Shown here in pieces: positions 36,864 through 49,525 of a stretch of DNA of 64,000 nt. Source of the stretch: Astrocystis sublimbata (taxonomy: Eukaryota > Ascomycota > Sordariomycetes > Xylariales > Xylariaceae). The stretch covers positions 434,001-498,000 of the forward strand of contig JAJNNY010000025.1 of NCBI GenBank assembly GCA_022453515.1. Direction: 5' to 3'. A program made the translations under genes and the position numbers. The notes under the pieces were generated by a model. It was given only the letters and a program-made list of their open reading frames with translations. It searched no databases and was not told where the DNA came from. The first letter of the stretch is position 1. Every line of letters starts with the position of its first letter.

Positions 36864-38645
36864 TCAAAGGATTGCTCGGCCCTGATATTGCTTCAGCGCC
36901 AACAGAACCTCCTGCAAGGTCGGCCGCTGTAGATAATGCAATAACTCAAGGTCCCTGTTGCCCGCCTCATTTCCGTCATGGCGCATCCTCGCCTTCACAA
37001 AATCCTCAGCCTTCTGCATTTCTGTTCTCCAAAATTGCGTCACTGCCTGTTTGGACTCATCAAAAGTGCCTTCTGGCTCCCCATGCAAGCCCGTTTTGCC
37101 TAATGGGAACACCTTACCTTCACGACGATAGATCTTGATATGGCCATCACCCCACTCGCGCGCCCCTGCCGTACACTTTTTGATAAGCTGTTGGAGCTCG
37201 GACGATGTGCGTTTGAACTCCGGAAAACGCTGCTGCCCGTCAGAGATGCCGGACCGGCCGAGGACGACGTCGGCGTCCCCGATACCCTCGAAGAGGCACC
37301 ACAAAGCCTTGCCTAGCATGTAGACCATCCCCGCATCCTGCTCCGTCGGTGTGCTTGTAAGCCAAGGCCAATACCAGCCATTTGCGGCATTGTCGTAGTG
37401 ATGTTTTCGGCCCTGCAAGGGTACTGGGAAGTCCCTCGACTGGAGGTACCTATCCAGAATGGACTGGTACTTTGCCATGATGTTTTTGGGCAAATCTCTC
37501 GCTCTGGCGTACGCCCGGCTTCCGAGCTCGGCTATCCACTCCAGATAGTAGATCTCCGGCGGTGCCCAATTGTATACGTTGCGGCTTTGTTCCATGTCCA
37601 AGAGAACCAACTTTTCAGAGCCATCCGGCCTTCTTGAGAGAACCAACTGGTCAAGTCGGAGGTCCGAGTAGAATTTGACTGGAGATTTCTGAATATGAAT
37701 CAGGGAAGTGGTAAGGTCAAGAGCCCAAGACAATTGCTGGCGGTGGATCAATGTCCCAGATAATCTCCTCGCTGATAATACGTCTTCCAGGTTGCCACCT
37801 TCGTAGTAAATCATGAGAAATCCGCAAACCGACCCGTTGCAAGGAATCGTGACTAGGTGTCGGGGACGTCCAAGGATAGTCTCCGCCGGTTCTAGAGCTA
37901 GCAGCATTTTGATCTCGTGGTAGGTTTTGGCCGGATTGCTCCTGGTGGACTTGAATACCATAACGGCTTCTTCTTTAGTCTCATCTGACACGGACACGAG
38001 AATAATCTCGCTGGAAAGCTGTTTCAAGCGCCGCAACTTGGTGAAGGGTATCGTTGAGGGCATGTCGGACTCATCGTATCCCCACAAGGTGCGAAGCTCC
38101 TCTGACGAGAGAAAAAGACCCGGCTCCGTCACTGCCTTGTTTGGCAAGATCTGGAAGTTCAGGCTGCTTGGATCTTCGGTCAAGTTCTTGAGCAAGATCG
38201 TAGAACCAAAAGGGAGGCCACGATATACGTCAGCAAAGTTTCCAACACTATCCGACCAGCTCTGAAGACCGTCTCGAAGGTATGAAGAGATACCAAGTGA
38301 GTTCACACGAGGACCGTTGACATGAACACTGTCTCGAGCATCGAGTTGACTCCACAGACTGGCAGGCCACTGAGTTTGGTCAGGGATGACAACATCGATG
38401 CGACTGGGAGGAAGACATCCTAGGAAAGTAGGAATAGCGGCATAGGATATCCCAAATCCCGAGTACTCGATGATCCAGGGGGAGGAACTCTGGAGAGTGC
38501 TGATTTTGGGCACGTCTACATACTCGGCGTATCCATTAGTGTCAGGGAAGGGAATAAATCCCGCACAAGCGAACACATAATTGATGCGGAGCTTGTTGGC
38601 GATATTGAAACCCTTCACAACAGTGTCTGGCATACTACCTGCCAT
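36864..38645 (-). CDS. Divergent protein-kinase-like protein
   Basis: A single exon gives 593 residues from the first in-frame ATG at 38645. The open frame continues to 38708 without another ATG, so a short upstream exon is possible. The first 200 residues are unassigned. From about residue 240 a kinase-like fold is suggested by VMVFKS (possible beta-3 lysine), a helix-C-like HEIKMLL, the hinge-like MIYYEGGNLEDVL, FYSDLRLDQLVL in the catalytic-loop position and LVLLDMEQS in the DFG position. HRD reads YSD and DFG reads DME, and no glycine loop is clear, so activity is doubtful. The C-terminal part ends RPTLQEVLLALKQY, like the last helix of kinases. Similar divergent kinase-like proteins are common in filamentous fungi; their role is mostly unknown. 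Confidence 0.7.
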   Translation of the reverse strand: MAGSMPDTVVKGFNIANKLRINYVFACAGFIPFPDTNGYAEYVDVPKISTLQSSSPWIIEYSGFGISYAAIPTFLGCLPPSRIDVVIPDQTQWPASLWSQLDARDSVHVNGPRVNSLGISSYLRDGLQSWSDSVGNFADVYRGLPFGSTILLKNLTEDPSSLNFQILPNKAVTEPGLFLSSEELRTLWGYDESDMPSTIPFTKLRRLKQLSSEIILVSVSDETKEEAVMVFKSTRSNPAKTYHEIKMLLALEPAETILGRPRHLVTIPCNGSVCGFLMIYYEGGNLEDVLSARRLSGTLIHRQQLSWALDLTTSLIHIQKSPVKFYSDLRLDQLVLSRRPDGSEKLVLLDMEQSRNVYNWAPPEIYYLEWIAELGSRAYARARDLPKNIMAKYQSILDRYLQSRDFPVPLQGRKHHYDNAANGWYWPWLTSTPTEQDAGMVYMLGKALWCLFEGIGDADVVLGRSGISDGQQRFPEFKRTSSELQQLIKKCTAGAREWGDGHIKIYRREGKVFPLGKTGLHGEPEGTFDESKQAVTQFWRTEMQKAEDFVKARMRHDGNEAGNRDLELLHYLQRPTLQEVLLALKQYQGRAIL

Positions 38646-39922
38646 CGTTGAAGTGGCGAAGCTCGACAACTCGGGCTGAGAAGACAAATATGTTCGAGTG
38701 CACGACAATCAGCATTGCGTCCGACTTTTTTCTAGCACGTTTCCTACGAAGAATCGCCCCGACAATTCCCCAGTCTCTGATTGGATTGGCTACTGCCTTC
38801 CATTTCTTACATATGTCCAGTTGGTCCACAGTAAACGACCGACATACACGTAAGGGAGGGAGGGTGCTTTGCCTGATATTGCTAGACTCACATATGCAAA
38901 GGGAGCCCATGTACCACTCTTACGTGATTCTACACCCGCCGTTGTTGCTCATCTAGAATAGAGAAAGGACAAAGAACCCCCCTAGATGCTTCCAGGTGGA
39001 GAGCGACAAACGCAGGCTCGAGTGGAAGAGCTGCTGTGCCTACATCAGACTTATAAAATCCATGGAGTTCCTCATTCCAATTCTATGCGCTTGCAACGTA
39101 CAACAAGAGTGATCTCTGTCTCTCTCCCTCGTTTCCTCTTTTTCGTCGAGGCCGCTATCAAGTCGTCGACCCTCTCTCACTCTTTACCAACTACACAGGT
39201 ATAAGTGTATGAGCATTGATTGTATCTTCCATACAAGGCTGAAGTCCACATCTTGTGCATATCGCAACCTGTGAAAGGGGAGCGGATAAGCCATTTGGTT
39301 TTAGTCTTTGTATAGTAAATTGCGAAGCTGTAATGGCTGTCTCGGTGTCAATATCTTGCGCACTAGTCGTATGTAAAAGAGTATAGTCATGAAGAGGGTA
39401 AGTTGGCCCAGGCCTGTGCTTCTCCGACCCCCTGCCAGCAGCATCCACGATAAACGTCCCCCCTACCCGTTTCTGGGACCGTTTTGAAGTACCGTTTCAA
39501 GATGCATAACCTTTACCTAGGGTGCTAGGGGCAGGTAAGGACCCAATTAAGTTGTGGTACTATGGATGCTGGCGCAGATCATTTATAGCGATGGTTGCAG
39601 CGGCCCACCACAGCTGCAACGGCGCGCAGCCGCTCATTGCACGGTACCTTAGGTACTTACTTCACGGCAACATGCGGGGTCCTCCAGATGCGACCTATTG
39701 TTGCAGATTATACATGCGCATTCTACCTCTAATGCCCTCATGCCTCAGACGAGCTCGGATGATCGATCACCTTAGCATCAACGAGATCGAAGTGATTATG
39801 ATATGAATTACAAGTTCAATTTCATTGCGCGTATTAGAGCTATCAAACATGGGGTACCAAGCCTTGACTCCAACGCAGTCGCATAAGAAAAAGGAAGAGA
39901 ATATCTCATACACTACCAATAA
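38646..39922. other. Intergenic region
   Basis: About 1.3 kb upstream of the kinase-like gene and downstream of the FAD protein gene. Frames at 38635-38956 overlap on both strands and have no domain. A GGTACCTTAGGTACTTAC motif is at 39643-39660. Nothing else is supported. Confidence 0.45.
39643..39660. repeat. TACCTTAGGTA-type palindromic motif
   Basis: A copy of the dispersed motif with one extra central base, located between the ends of two minus-strand genes. Confidence 0.55.
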
Positions 39923-41595
39923 TCATGCCTTCTTCTTGTTCGTGACCTTCTTGCCAATTCCAACAACTTGCGCCGACACTCGCGCCTTTGTCGTGCTAAA
40001 TAGCCTGTTGGGGACATCTATAAGGAAAACTTGGATGACCAAGATGATGACCCTCAATATCCAATCTAGGATGTCCAACTCAGGCTGCCTCCCGCGGCTG
40101 GAGGCAGAATCCACCAACTCGAAAGGTAGGCGCGCGCCGAGATGTGAAATGGCCGCGCGCAAGCCACTGCTGAAGCCATCTTCGTGGAAGCCGTAGCCGG
40201 TCCACGCACCTGCATAGCTGATACCACGCCTGTTTTGGATTTTCGGCAACCTCTCGAGTGCCTGTACAGCTGCCGGCGTGTAGAGGGGGCGTGAATAGGA
40301 ATAGCGGCCCTGTACAGTCTCTTCCTTCGGCCGGTAAATAGGGTTCAGGGTCACCAACACGTCGCCAAATGCTTGACGGGGAATATTTTGTATGATATTC
40401 ATACTGTACGTCACCGAGACCTGGTCAATGTGGTTATTTGTCCAGGGCGAGGACATGGTCTGGTAGTTCCATGAGGACCAAGCGTTCCGTCTCTTCGGCA
40501 TAAGCGATGGATCCGAGTGTAAGACACATGTGTTTTCGGACGTAACAAAATTCGACATGATGGCCTTCTCTTCCTCGGAAGCCGAGGCAGCGATAATCTG
40601 GAAAGCTTGATCGCCTTGGGTGGCGAGGATGACATGGTCGTATGTTTCGGTTTTTCCATTTTCCAGCTCCAGTCTCACTTGCCCGTTCTCCTCGTTCGAC
40701 AGGTTCTTAACCGCAGTCTTGAGGAATAGGTGATTCGGGGGGAAGCCCTTCATCACTGCGTCGATGTACGACTTTGCACCATTCTCCAATGTTACCCAAT
40801 TCTTCCTTGTCGAACGTATACTCAAAAGATTCTGGTTCCACCTGATGTTCAATGTCAGTGTCAAAGTCTTGAATTCAAATGAAAAAATGACTGCGACTTA
40901 CATGGATCTCACTAATATGGCGACAGGAACCTGCAAGGCAGCAGTGTTTGAGCTCATGCACCACATGGAAGCCGCGATTGGAATGAGATAGACGTCGCGG
41001 AATATATCGGAGTAGCCTTGTCGGTCTAGATAGTGTCCAATGGTCTCGGGACTGCCGGGGTACGGCGGAGGCTCACTTGAGCTGGTTTGGTCGTCCCTTA
41101 GAAGGTCGAGGGCAAATTTGTTGAAGCGAATGATGTCGAAAACCAGCCTCCACATGGACGGTGAAAAGAGGTTTAGCCTTTGACTGAAGATGGCATCCAA
41201 GCCATTGCTTGCCCACTCGAATTTGCCCTTGTCCCGAGAGAAGCCAAAGGTCATCTGGGTTGGGACGGTGGGTATGTTTGCTTTCCTCAAAAAGTTGACG
41301 AAATTAGCTGCGGATCATGTCAGTCAAGATGTCGCTGAGCTTTTCCAAGGTTGGCGGGGGACGCACGATATGCTGCGGTATTGATGACGGTAAAGCCGGT
41401 GTCGACAAGAGTGCGGAATTTGCCCTTCTTCCATTCTACCGTGTTGGTATGCCCCCCCAAGCGGTCAGCAGCCTCGTACAGGTAAACATCGTGATGAGTA
41501 CGATTCAGGGCCCATAAGGCTGCGATGCCCGCGGAGCCGCCACCCACGATGGCTACTTTCTTCCTAGGCACCACTATATTAACGGATGATGTCAT
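39923..41595 (-). CDS. FAD-dependent amine-oxidase-like oxidoreductase
   Basis: Three exons (41595-41367, 41307-40902, 40841-39923) give 517 residues. The introns are 59-60 bp, and each junction restores a sensible peptide (AAYPNFVNF, SMWNQNLL). The N-terminus has a dinucleotide-binding Rossmann start, VAIVGGGSAG (residues 14-23), followed by the E41-x7-GGHT loop of amine-oxidase-type flavoproteins. The C-terminal FAD-contact region reads ISYAGAWTGYGFHEDG. A hydrophobic helix (DWILRVIILVIQVFLID) lies near the C-terminus and may anchor it to a membrane. The layout matches the predicted NAD/FAD-binding proteins of COG2907, which in bacteria and fungi often sit beside cyclopropane-fatty-acid-synthase-like genes; none is visible here. 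The substrate is unknown. Start chosen as the first ATG before the Rossmann motif. Confidence 0.85.
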
Positions 41596-43666
41596 TGATG
41601 CTGAGGTGGCCACCAAGAGCAGGTAAATAGAGATGTGGTAAAGGCAGCCAAGGCAGGTATCTGAACGGGATTATGTATCAATAGGGATGTCGCAGGTATG
41701 CAATGTCTCATAAAGACGTGGGTGCCTGGGACGCTTCCAACTGTTGGCGACGGCGGAGAGAGTGAAACACACTTGACGGAATGACGCTTGCGTAAGGATA
41801 CAGTAATTAGACGATTTTTAGGTAGATGGTAGATGGTAGATGATAAGATGGCGACGTGCAGGTGGCTACCTGGCCGCCACGTGCATTTGCCAGCAAAGCC
41901 TCGTCCACAGCACACAGCACACAGCACGATAGGTTGCTAAAAGAGATGCCGATGCAGCAATAACACGAAAAAGCGAACGCAAACGTGCAGATGAGCTGGA
42001 CGGGGTCCACGCAATCAACGCCCACGCAATAAGGTGGCCGAGCTACTGCAACCGGTTCCCACCGTCATCATCCGTCCGGCCTTCAACAAACTCAACTCAC
42101 AGGCGGTGGGAAAGACGTGGGAAAGAAGCGTACTTACATACAAGTACGCTGGTCCTGGTCGCTGCCTCTCATGGTACAAGCTGCACGCTAAGGTAGTGAG
42201 TGGGTGGGTAGCGAGCGGGTAGCTTGTTAGTTGTGTGGTTCTTGTCGGTACCAACGATCTTCGGCGTGAGCAAGAAAGGGGGTTCGGTCAATCAACAGGC
42301 TGGTAACAAAAATGTCACAACGCAACAGTTGCGACAAGGACGGTTGGGATAGAGCGAGCGACGTCAGCGACGTCGGTTTGAGGCGGCTGGTCACTTTTAG
42401 GCCTCGATTACTTACCTAGTCCGTCCGTCCCGAAGCCAGCCAGCTCGGCCGACAGGCGGAATGCACTCGCACTACACCATCTAAGTGCCCCCCAAAACGA
42501 CTTAGCTTCAAAACATTTAGGTAGATGCTTGAACAGGCAAGGCTTGAAGCAAAGGGTTTTCCCTGGTCACACGTTGAAGAACCGGTGTATGCCTTGGCGT
42601 CAATGAACCAAGGTTTCCTGCACGTTGATAATTCCGTCTCTTGAAGTTGTCGTTTAGCATGTGAAAGCCGAAGCTGCTTAGGTTTTACTTATCTCAGGTA
42701 CCGCTCAGCTATCAGGGCCACGGGCAGGTAGATTTAGGTCTAGGTAGGTTACTGATCCTACCTCAGCCGTCCTACGATCACAGAAGCGCGCCGTCACTGA
42801 GCAGGAGGCACACGTCCATCACGGGTAGGACTGACGGGACAGCGAAGATGTTCGCCGTCTACGCTACCCTCCTACTGCCCTCGCTGCCTAGGTATGTTGC
42901 ACGAAGGACGCCGTGCGTTGCACAATACTACGTCTAATATCAATTTGTAGATGTCGAGGCTCAACGGGACCGAATACTCAGAGGCGACAATCCGAAGATC
43001 GCCGACTAATATCCAATTCTTTAAAGCTCCATGTTTTAGTCTGCCCGGTTAATACAACTCGGCGTTCGTGAGGAACAAGGAACGCAGAGCCTAATAATCT
43101 GCTCCGGGGATAATCAACTTTCATGGAGGAGAAAAAAAGGACTCAAGAGAGAGGGCGCAGAATTATCAGGCCGGGTTATATACGTCCAGTGGGATGGGGT
43201 GGCTGGGGAACAAGCTAACCCCGAGCACAGACCAGGCCAGCCACAGTACAGTGCCAAGCTGGTTGTGGCTGAAACTGGGACCGAAACCATGCAGTTACAG
43301 ATACGAGTACGTACCGTTACGTACCGATTGAGTGACCTCGATTGCTCATTTGGAATTGCGAGTGCCTAGACTGACCTTGGACTGTGGACTGACCTGAACC
43401 GGCCATCGTGGATGCGCAACATCATCATCATCATCGATCCATCCGCCTCGCCCGCCAACCTCCCTGTCCCGCGCAGGAAACCATCATCATCACATTCCCT
43501 CCCCAGCTTGAACAACGCACGAACCATAGACTGCTAGCACCAAGACGACTAGACGACTACCTCAGACCCCGACAAACCGTAATCGAACAAGCCGAAACAA
43601 GCTTGAAAGACCAAGCGCCGGATCTGCTACCCATCAATCGACCAAGACGACAAAAAGTCCAACAAC
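41596..43666. other. Divergent intergenic region, FAD protein and VTI1
   Basis: About 2.1 kb between two outward-pointing genes. Simple tracts include GTAGATG repeats (41821-41840), CACAGCA repeats (41909-41926) and CAT triplets (43422-43434). TACCTA/TAGGTA motif copies occur near 42735-42747. The final 240 bp should be the VTI1 leader, since a long frame there (from 43408) merely reads through VTI1 in another frame. No gene is supported. Confidence 0.45.
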
Positions 43667-44440
43667 ATGGCGAACCCCCTCGACACCGACGCCGGCTCCG
43701 AGCTGTTCGCCAGCTACGAGGCCGAGTTCAAGCTGGTGCAGGCGGACCTGACGCAGAAGCTGGACCAGATCCCCGAGCTCAACGGGGAGCCGCGCAAGGC
43801 GGCCGTCAGCCAGGCCGAGAGGGCGCTCGAGGAGGCCGAGGAGCTGCTCGGCCAGATGCGGCTCGAGAAGCAGAACATCCCCTCGACGAACCGCAGCAAG
43901 GTGAACACGCGCCTGCGCAACTTCGAGACCGACGTCGACAAGGCCAAGCGGAAGCTGCGGACCCTCGCCGACGACCGCGCCGCCCTCTTCGGCTCGCGCT
44001 ACACCGACGACCCGGATGCCACGCCCAGCGACCGACAGCTCGAGCAGCGCCAGCAGCTGCTGCAGGGCACCGACCGCCTGGACAGGTCCTCCCAGAGACT
44101 GCGCTCCTCCCAGGCCCTGGCGAATGAGACGGAGGCTATCGGCGCCGCCACCCTGGCCGACCTGCACTCGCAGCGCGAGCGCATCCAGCATACCGGAGAG
44201 ATGCTCTTCGAGAGCGAGGGATACGTCGACCGCAGCGTGAAGACGCTGAGGGGCATGGCGCGTAGGTAATGTGACTCCGCTTCCCTTTCACCCCCTCTCT
44301 TATCCGCTGTTGTTCTGAGAACTAACATCCTTTTTGATTCGGCATATTGTAGAATGGCGACTAATAAAGTGATTACTATCGCCATCATCACCGTCCTGGT
44401 CATACTCATCTTCGCCGTCATCTTTGCCAAGTTCAGGTGA
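43667..44440 (+). CDS. VTI1: VTI1, Qb-SNARE
   Basis: Two exons (43667-44265, 44353-44440) joined by an 87-bp intron (GTAATG donor, CTAAC branch, TGTAG end) give 228 residues; yeast Vti1 has 217. The N-terminal Habc three-helix region occupies about residues 10-110, the SNARE helix about 135-198 with the zero-layer glutamine at Q169 (LHSQRERIQ), and a C-terminal membrane anchor fills about residues 206-225 (VITIAIITVLVILIFAVIFA). The intron falls just before the anchor, so without exon 2 the protein would not be membrane-bound. Vti1 pairs with several syntaxins in Golgi, endosome and vacuole fusion. The coding sequence is very GC-rich, so long open frames on other frames here are artefacts. 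RRP12 converges from the other side. Confidence 0.94.
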
Positions 44441-45074
44441 GAACAGGAGACGATGAAACCTGCTCATACGACTGTTCGTTTTTCAAACGGCGGCATCTCT
44501 ACGCACATCCGCAGCTGTGTCATTGCATCCATTAGCCCAGGCGCAGAGACGGCAGAAGAGCGGGGACCCCGGTTACACCCTCAATCGTGGACGCATTCTC
44601 TGAAGTCTCTCACCATAGACTCTCGCGATATTAAACAATAGCACCCTCTTTATTATGTTAGGAATTGCCATGCACCAATTAAATCGTGGCATGGGAGAAA
44701 GAGCTGGGCGTTTTTGGGAGTTTACGCTGGCTTGGGTTTTTATATGTCACACATTTTTATACGCACCTATTACTTTTTTATCTTACTGTGCGCTTATCAT
44801 TAAGTCGTTTCTGGTCGGATCCGGGCCGACAAATGCCAGAGAGGAAGTTGTAATGGAGAATAAGCCATGCACATTCCATCAAACACAAATGCAGTCGTCG
44901 TACTTTTAACATGTTTGAAACTGTCTTTTGGTTTTCCCCTCCTATTTATCTAAGCCCCTGAACGCCGTGAAAAGCAAGGATCGTAACAGGCTGCTCGGTG
45001 CTAGTATGTAATATCTACCATTCTCGTATAAGCTGCAATTGGGTATCAAGTGAGGCGAAAGCGAAGACTGGCGC
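44441..45074. other. Intergenic region between converging VTI1 and RRP12
   Basis: About 630 bp holding the two 3' untranslated regions. It contains T-rich tracts (44730-44780) and no credible frame. Confidence 0.5.
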
Positions 45075-48000
45075 TTACCTCCTGCCAGGCGACTTGGGCT
45101 TCCACACCTTCCCCTCGCCGCCCGGCCCCCGTCTCTTGTCTTCGCCGAGTCCGCGCCTACCGGCCGCGATGCCGCCTCTGCCGCTCCTATCACCGCGTCC
45201 TCCACGGCCACCACGGCCACCAAACCCTGGTCCGCCACGTCCCCCGCCACGTCCTCCGCCACGGCCCCTATTGACATGGGACCTGATGCTCGAGACCTCC
45301 TTCTCCGAGACATCCATCTCCTCATCCTCATCATCCGTCTGTCCGCGCTTATTCGAGAACTTTAGCCGTCCACCGCGCCCTCTCTGTCCGGCATCTTTGC
45401 CTTTCAGCGCCGCGACATATGCGCCTACTCCACCGCCCTCTTCGCCGGCTGGCGTATCAACCACCATGGCGTCGTCATCCGCGCCGTCACCATCCTCGCC
45501 AATCCTCAGCTTGCCGTCCACGTCTGTCTTCATCTTTGTCTTGCCAGCCTTGCGTAGCTTGCCCGGTTTTGTCGATGAGATGCTCGCGAGCGCGTTGCGG
45601 CCCAACAGATCGAGCGGCTCGTCTTCATCCTCCATGATGAATGCATCGCCGCCCTTTTTCGACTTCCGTGATGCGCTGGGCGCGTCGTCCTCGGGATCGG
45701 ATGCATCTGAGTCTTCGCTACTATACAAAGCCTCGTCATATTCGCTCTCGAAGCGGCCGCGACGCTTGGTGCTCTGGCCGTCCTCGGCGCCTTGGGCTTT
45801 GGCAGCGTCGCGCTTCCGCTTGCTGCGTTCCTTGGTTTTGCGGATGTTTGTCAACAGCCTCTTGTCCGCCTCAGGGCAGGCATTGTTCACGGGGTCGAAG
45901 CCAAAGCGGCGGATCATTCGCTCTAGAATGTGCTTGACCTTCGCTTTGAAATGACCCTTGTGTTCATGCGACCAGACCATCAGATTGGGCACCATCGACT
46001 GCAACTTGGGAAGTATCATCTCAGTGGGCAGACTGATGACGCAGACTTTGATGAATCCCAATACACTCTTGACAATCTCCCTGTTGTTGGAGGTCAAGAA
46101 GAGGTCTAAAGTCTGCACGAGATCGTTAAGCACCTCGGAGTTCACAGACTCTCTGAATTCGTACAAGACACGAGTGAGTGCCGTAATCGAGGCTGAAATC
46201 ATGTGCGGTGTGCTTCCCGCCAGACCGGCGCTAATCATGGTAAAGAACTCTTCTATGCTCGCCGAAACAGAGGCTGAAGTGTCAGGCATATGAGGAACTT
46301 TGCTGTTGTCGATCGGTGTGCCTTTTGCTGCTTCGAGGCGCTGGCCCATCGTCACCAATAGTTCGTATGCGATTGTCCTGGCCTTTTCGTTGTTCTCCTT
46401 GCAGCAAATCACTACCTCAGATAGAACAGATGGTATGAAGTGTAGAGAGTCATCAGGGATAAACGGGATTAAAGCAGCCATGGCGGCTAGTCGCTCTCGA
46501 CGCGCTGGTTGTGAAACCTTATCGGAGCTTGATAGTAATAACTTTTGTAGCTCGCCATGCTGCTCTTGGAGAGCACGCTTGCCTATCTCAGAGTCGCCAA
46601 GTCTCGGTATTAACTTGTATGCCTTCTTCTGCAACTGAGGCTCATCGTGTCTCACAATAATCAGAGAGGCGATGTTGAAAAGAGCGCCAAAGCTCTGCCT
46701 AGGTAGGTAAGCGGACATGGTGATGACCAGATCCATAAGTGTTTGGCTTGTTGAGGGCGCCTTGTCTTGAGAGTTCTGAGACTTAGGCTTGCCCTGAGTA
46801 TTGCTAGACTCGTTAATTGCTTCAGCTAGCATGGTGCTGACACGATCGAAAGTTACAACTAGTTCTTCCTCAGAAGTAATACTGAGGTAAGCGTTTATGG
46901 TCTGTAAAATGGGCCCTCTAGACTGAGGGAGGGTTTGGCTGTAGACGTTGAATAGTACTGCGAGGAGGTTCCCAGCAAATCCACTCAAGTAGGTAAGATT
47001 CTTCTGGGCGTCGGCTTTTGACAACCTGCTCTGGAGGAGTAGTGCATCCCCATCTTCGATAGCAACGAGAGCTTGGTTAGACTCCACCAACGATCGGAGG
47101 GCTTTGCATACGTATAGTCGCAGATCGACCTGTTTGTATAGAATGTTTGCAAGCATTTCCGCGAAGCTCTGATCAAAAGCAACAGTCAAGTCCAATGGGA
47201 GATCACAATATCCCGGTAGAATGGACCACGTCTGGTTGACTATTGTCTCGTAGATCTTGATCCCCATAGTCTTCGGAGCGTCGCCGTGCTGGAGCACGCG
47301 CTGGAACATTGCTTCGCTTAGTGGCACTAATTCGCTTCTGAAATGTTGGAGATTGGTGTTGGATGTATAATCTCGTAGAACTGGTAACATCCACGCTCTA
47401 CCAGCTTGTCCACTGACTGGCTTGACGAGATTTAAAGGTAAAACGGACAGGACCGCTTCCGGGCCCATTGATCGTATGGCTCTACCAATGACCTCGTCTG
47501 CTTGCTTCTTGCCGACGAAAGAGTCGCTGCCGCGGATTTCCCCAATTGTCCGTACGACATTGTTCATGATTGGGTCTGCCCGCCATCTCAAGGCGTCAAA
47601 CATGGCCCCAAGAACGTTGAACGTCTCCATCCAAGCCGCCTGGTACCTCACACTGATGAGGCTCTCGGCGAGTTTGACGATCTTCTCCAACGTCTTTTCG
47701 TCATAGATTGAGGGTTCAAAAATGACTTGATCGGGTATGCAGTTTGCGAGGAAAGAAATCAGGCACTCGGAAGCCGAAACGCGGATGTTGTGTGAGGATG
47801 AATCCATGAACTCTGAGATCATGGCGAACAGCTCTGACAGTTTTTGGAATGTGTCCTCCGGTTCAATCTGTGCTGAAACGTCATATCCTCGGGACAGGAT
47901 GGCTATCCATGGCGGGAGTAGTTGAGTGTCTTGAGCAGCGGGTCGCATCTCGGCGATGATCTCAAGCAGGCGGGGAAGTTTGGCCGAAGCCACTTCATCT

Positions 48001-48948
48001 GCCATGCCTTCGAAGATCATTTCAAATATGTCGAAGACGGCCATTGTCATGTGTTCGCTTCCGCCTTTGGTGATGCTGAGCAGCAACTCGCACAAAGCTT
48101 CGAGGTTCTTAGTCGGCCAGCCTCCGCTCGCCGAGGCGACCATCTTGACCAGCTGCAGGGCGTGTATCAGAGCCGGATCGTGCTCGCCTGCAGACGCCTT
48201 GCTCTGTTTCTTGGAAATCGCAGCTTTCGTAGCTAGGTCGGAGAGGCTGCTCATGGCCGTCTCGGCGCAGAGATCCGAGGCGGGGTGGTCGAGGGAGGGA
48301 CTCGGCGGAGGGTTCTTGAGGACCTTGCGCAGCGCATCTTGGGCTCGCTTGCGCACCTTGGGCCGGGGATCCAGAGCTAGGTGAAGAAGTCCTGCGACGG
48401 CCCTGCGCGGGCTGATCTCAGTGGTAGGGAGCTTCCATGCTGCCGAGTCTTGGGCGATGAGAAGGGACTCGAGACATCCGATCGACGGCCTCAGCAGAGG
48501 GGCATCTGCGCCGGCTAGTAGTAGGACGGGCGCGAGCAGCCCGAGAATCTGGGTAAACTTGGCACGGAGCAAGGGCTGGGGTGCATAGGGCGTGACAACA
48601 TCGAGGAGGTATACGAGGGAGGGGATCAGCTCTTTATTGCCTTTGTCCTCGCCGACAGACTGGTTAAGCAGAGCCAGGAGCGCAGCAAAGTAGCCGGTCG
48701 GCGTCGGCGTCGTGTTCTGTTCCTGTAACGTTTCCTCGACGGCCTTCAGCACAACAACTGTCTGCACACAGAAATAAGGTCAGTATTTGTTGAGTATACT
48801 ATGATGTATGAGGCGAACTCCAAAGGTCAAGTTGGTGGGGAGAATTGACGAAATATGTATTGTGTTGGGGGACATGGTTGCGCACCTGCTGTTGGCTTTG
48901 GAGATTGGGAGACCGTATCTTGTCTAGCTTCTCCTCCAACGAAGCCAT
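45075..48948 (-). CDS. RRP12: RRP12, ribosome biogenesis and export factor
   Basis: Two exons (48948-48886, 48761-45075) with a 124-bp phase-0 intron (CTGAC branch) give 1,249 residues; yeast Rrp12 has 1,228. Exon 1 encodes only MASLEEKLDKIRSPNLQSQQ and one more Gln. The body is built of HEAT-like helical repeats. The NUC173 domain is recognisable around LSVLPLNLVKP and GRAWMLPVLRDY. The C-terminal quarter is charged (acidic patches SSEDSDASDPEDD and DDEDEEMD, lysine-rich stretches) and ends in a Gly/Arg-rich RGG-type tail. Rrp12 binds RNA and Ran/karyopherins and is needed for maturation and nuclear export of both ribosomal subunits. The RGG tail is a likely site of arginine methylation and RNA contact. 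Confidence 0.93.
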
Positions 48949-49525
48949 GGTGAAAGACAGAATACGCTGAATTGTTTGTAGGCGAAAGTATTGAGAAGTC
49001 GCAAGCTCACCATGGAGTTTTGGGAATTTTTTGGGCTGTCGTTGTTATCAGCGCTTATCGCCATGCAGCCCCACATTTGGCATCCCCCGCCATGCACTGC
49101 GCTTTCTGCTTCTGATCCTTGGAAGACCCTCACTCAACAGTGCAGGGGTGAATGAACTGTATAGCATACGGGTTGAAAAGTAAATAAAAGATTCAATATT
49201 ACTTATATGAATAGCTGACACCCTTCTTAGTCCCGTAGTAGCTATCATATGACCGATAGGCTGCTTTAAAATAGGGTTTATATACTCATGTAATAAACAC
49301 TATTTATAAGTTGTTCTAGAGTCCATTGAACGGTCATCTATAGGTTCCAAACACGTTAGTTATTACGAGAGTAAACAGAATGCTAATCAGAGACTTCCAG
49401 TATAAACAATTCGTTCATTCTTTGCACGGCATGGCAGGGCATTGGTCCCTGCAACGTCATTGTGGCCGTCCCAAAAGAATTCCCACCGTAACTCCATAAC
49501 GAATCCCTCGAATCATATTACTCTT
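48949..49525. other. Intergenic region between RRP12 and SEC17
   Basis: About 580 bp, upstream of RRP12 and downstream of SEC17, both on the minus strand. It is AT-rich from 49180 to 49420 and holds no supported gene. Confidence 0.5.

Noticed and set aside
43408..44127. 239-residue frame overlapping VTI1
   Set aside because: It is a GC-driven frame shift of the VTI1 coding sequence, dominated by Arg, Pro and Gln, while the overlapping frame is a clear SNARE.
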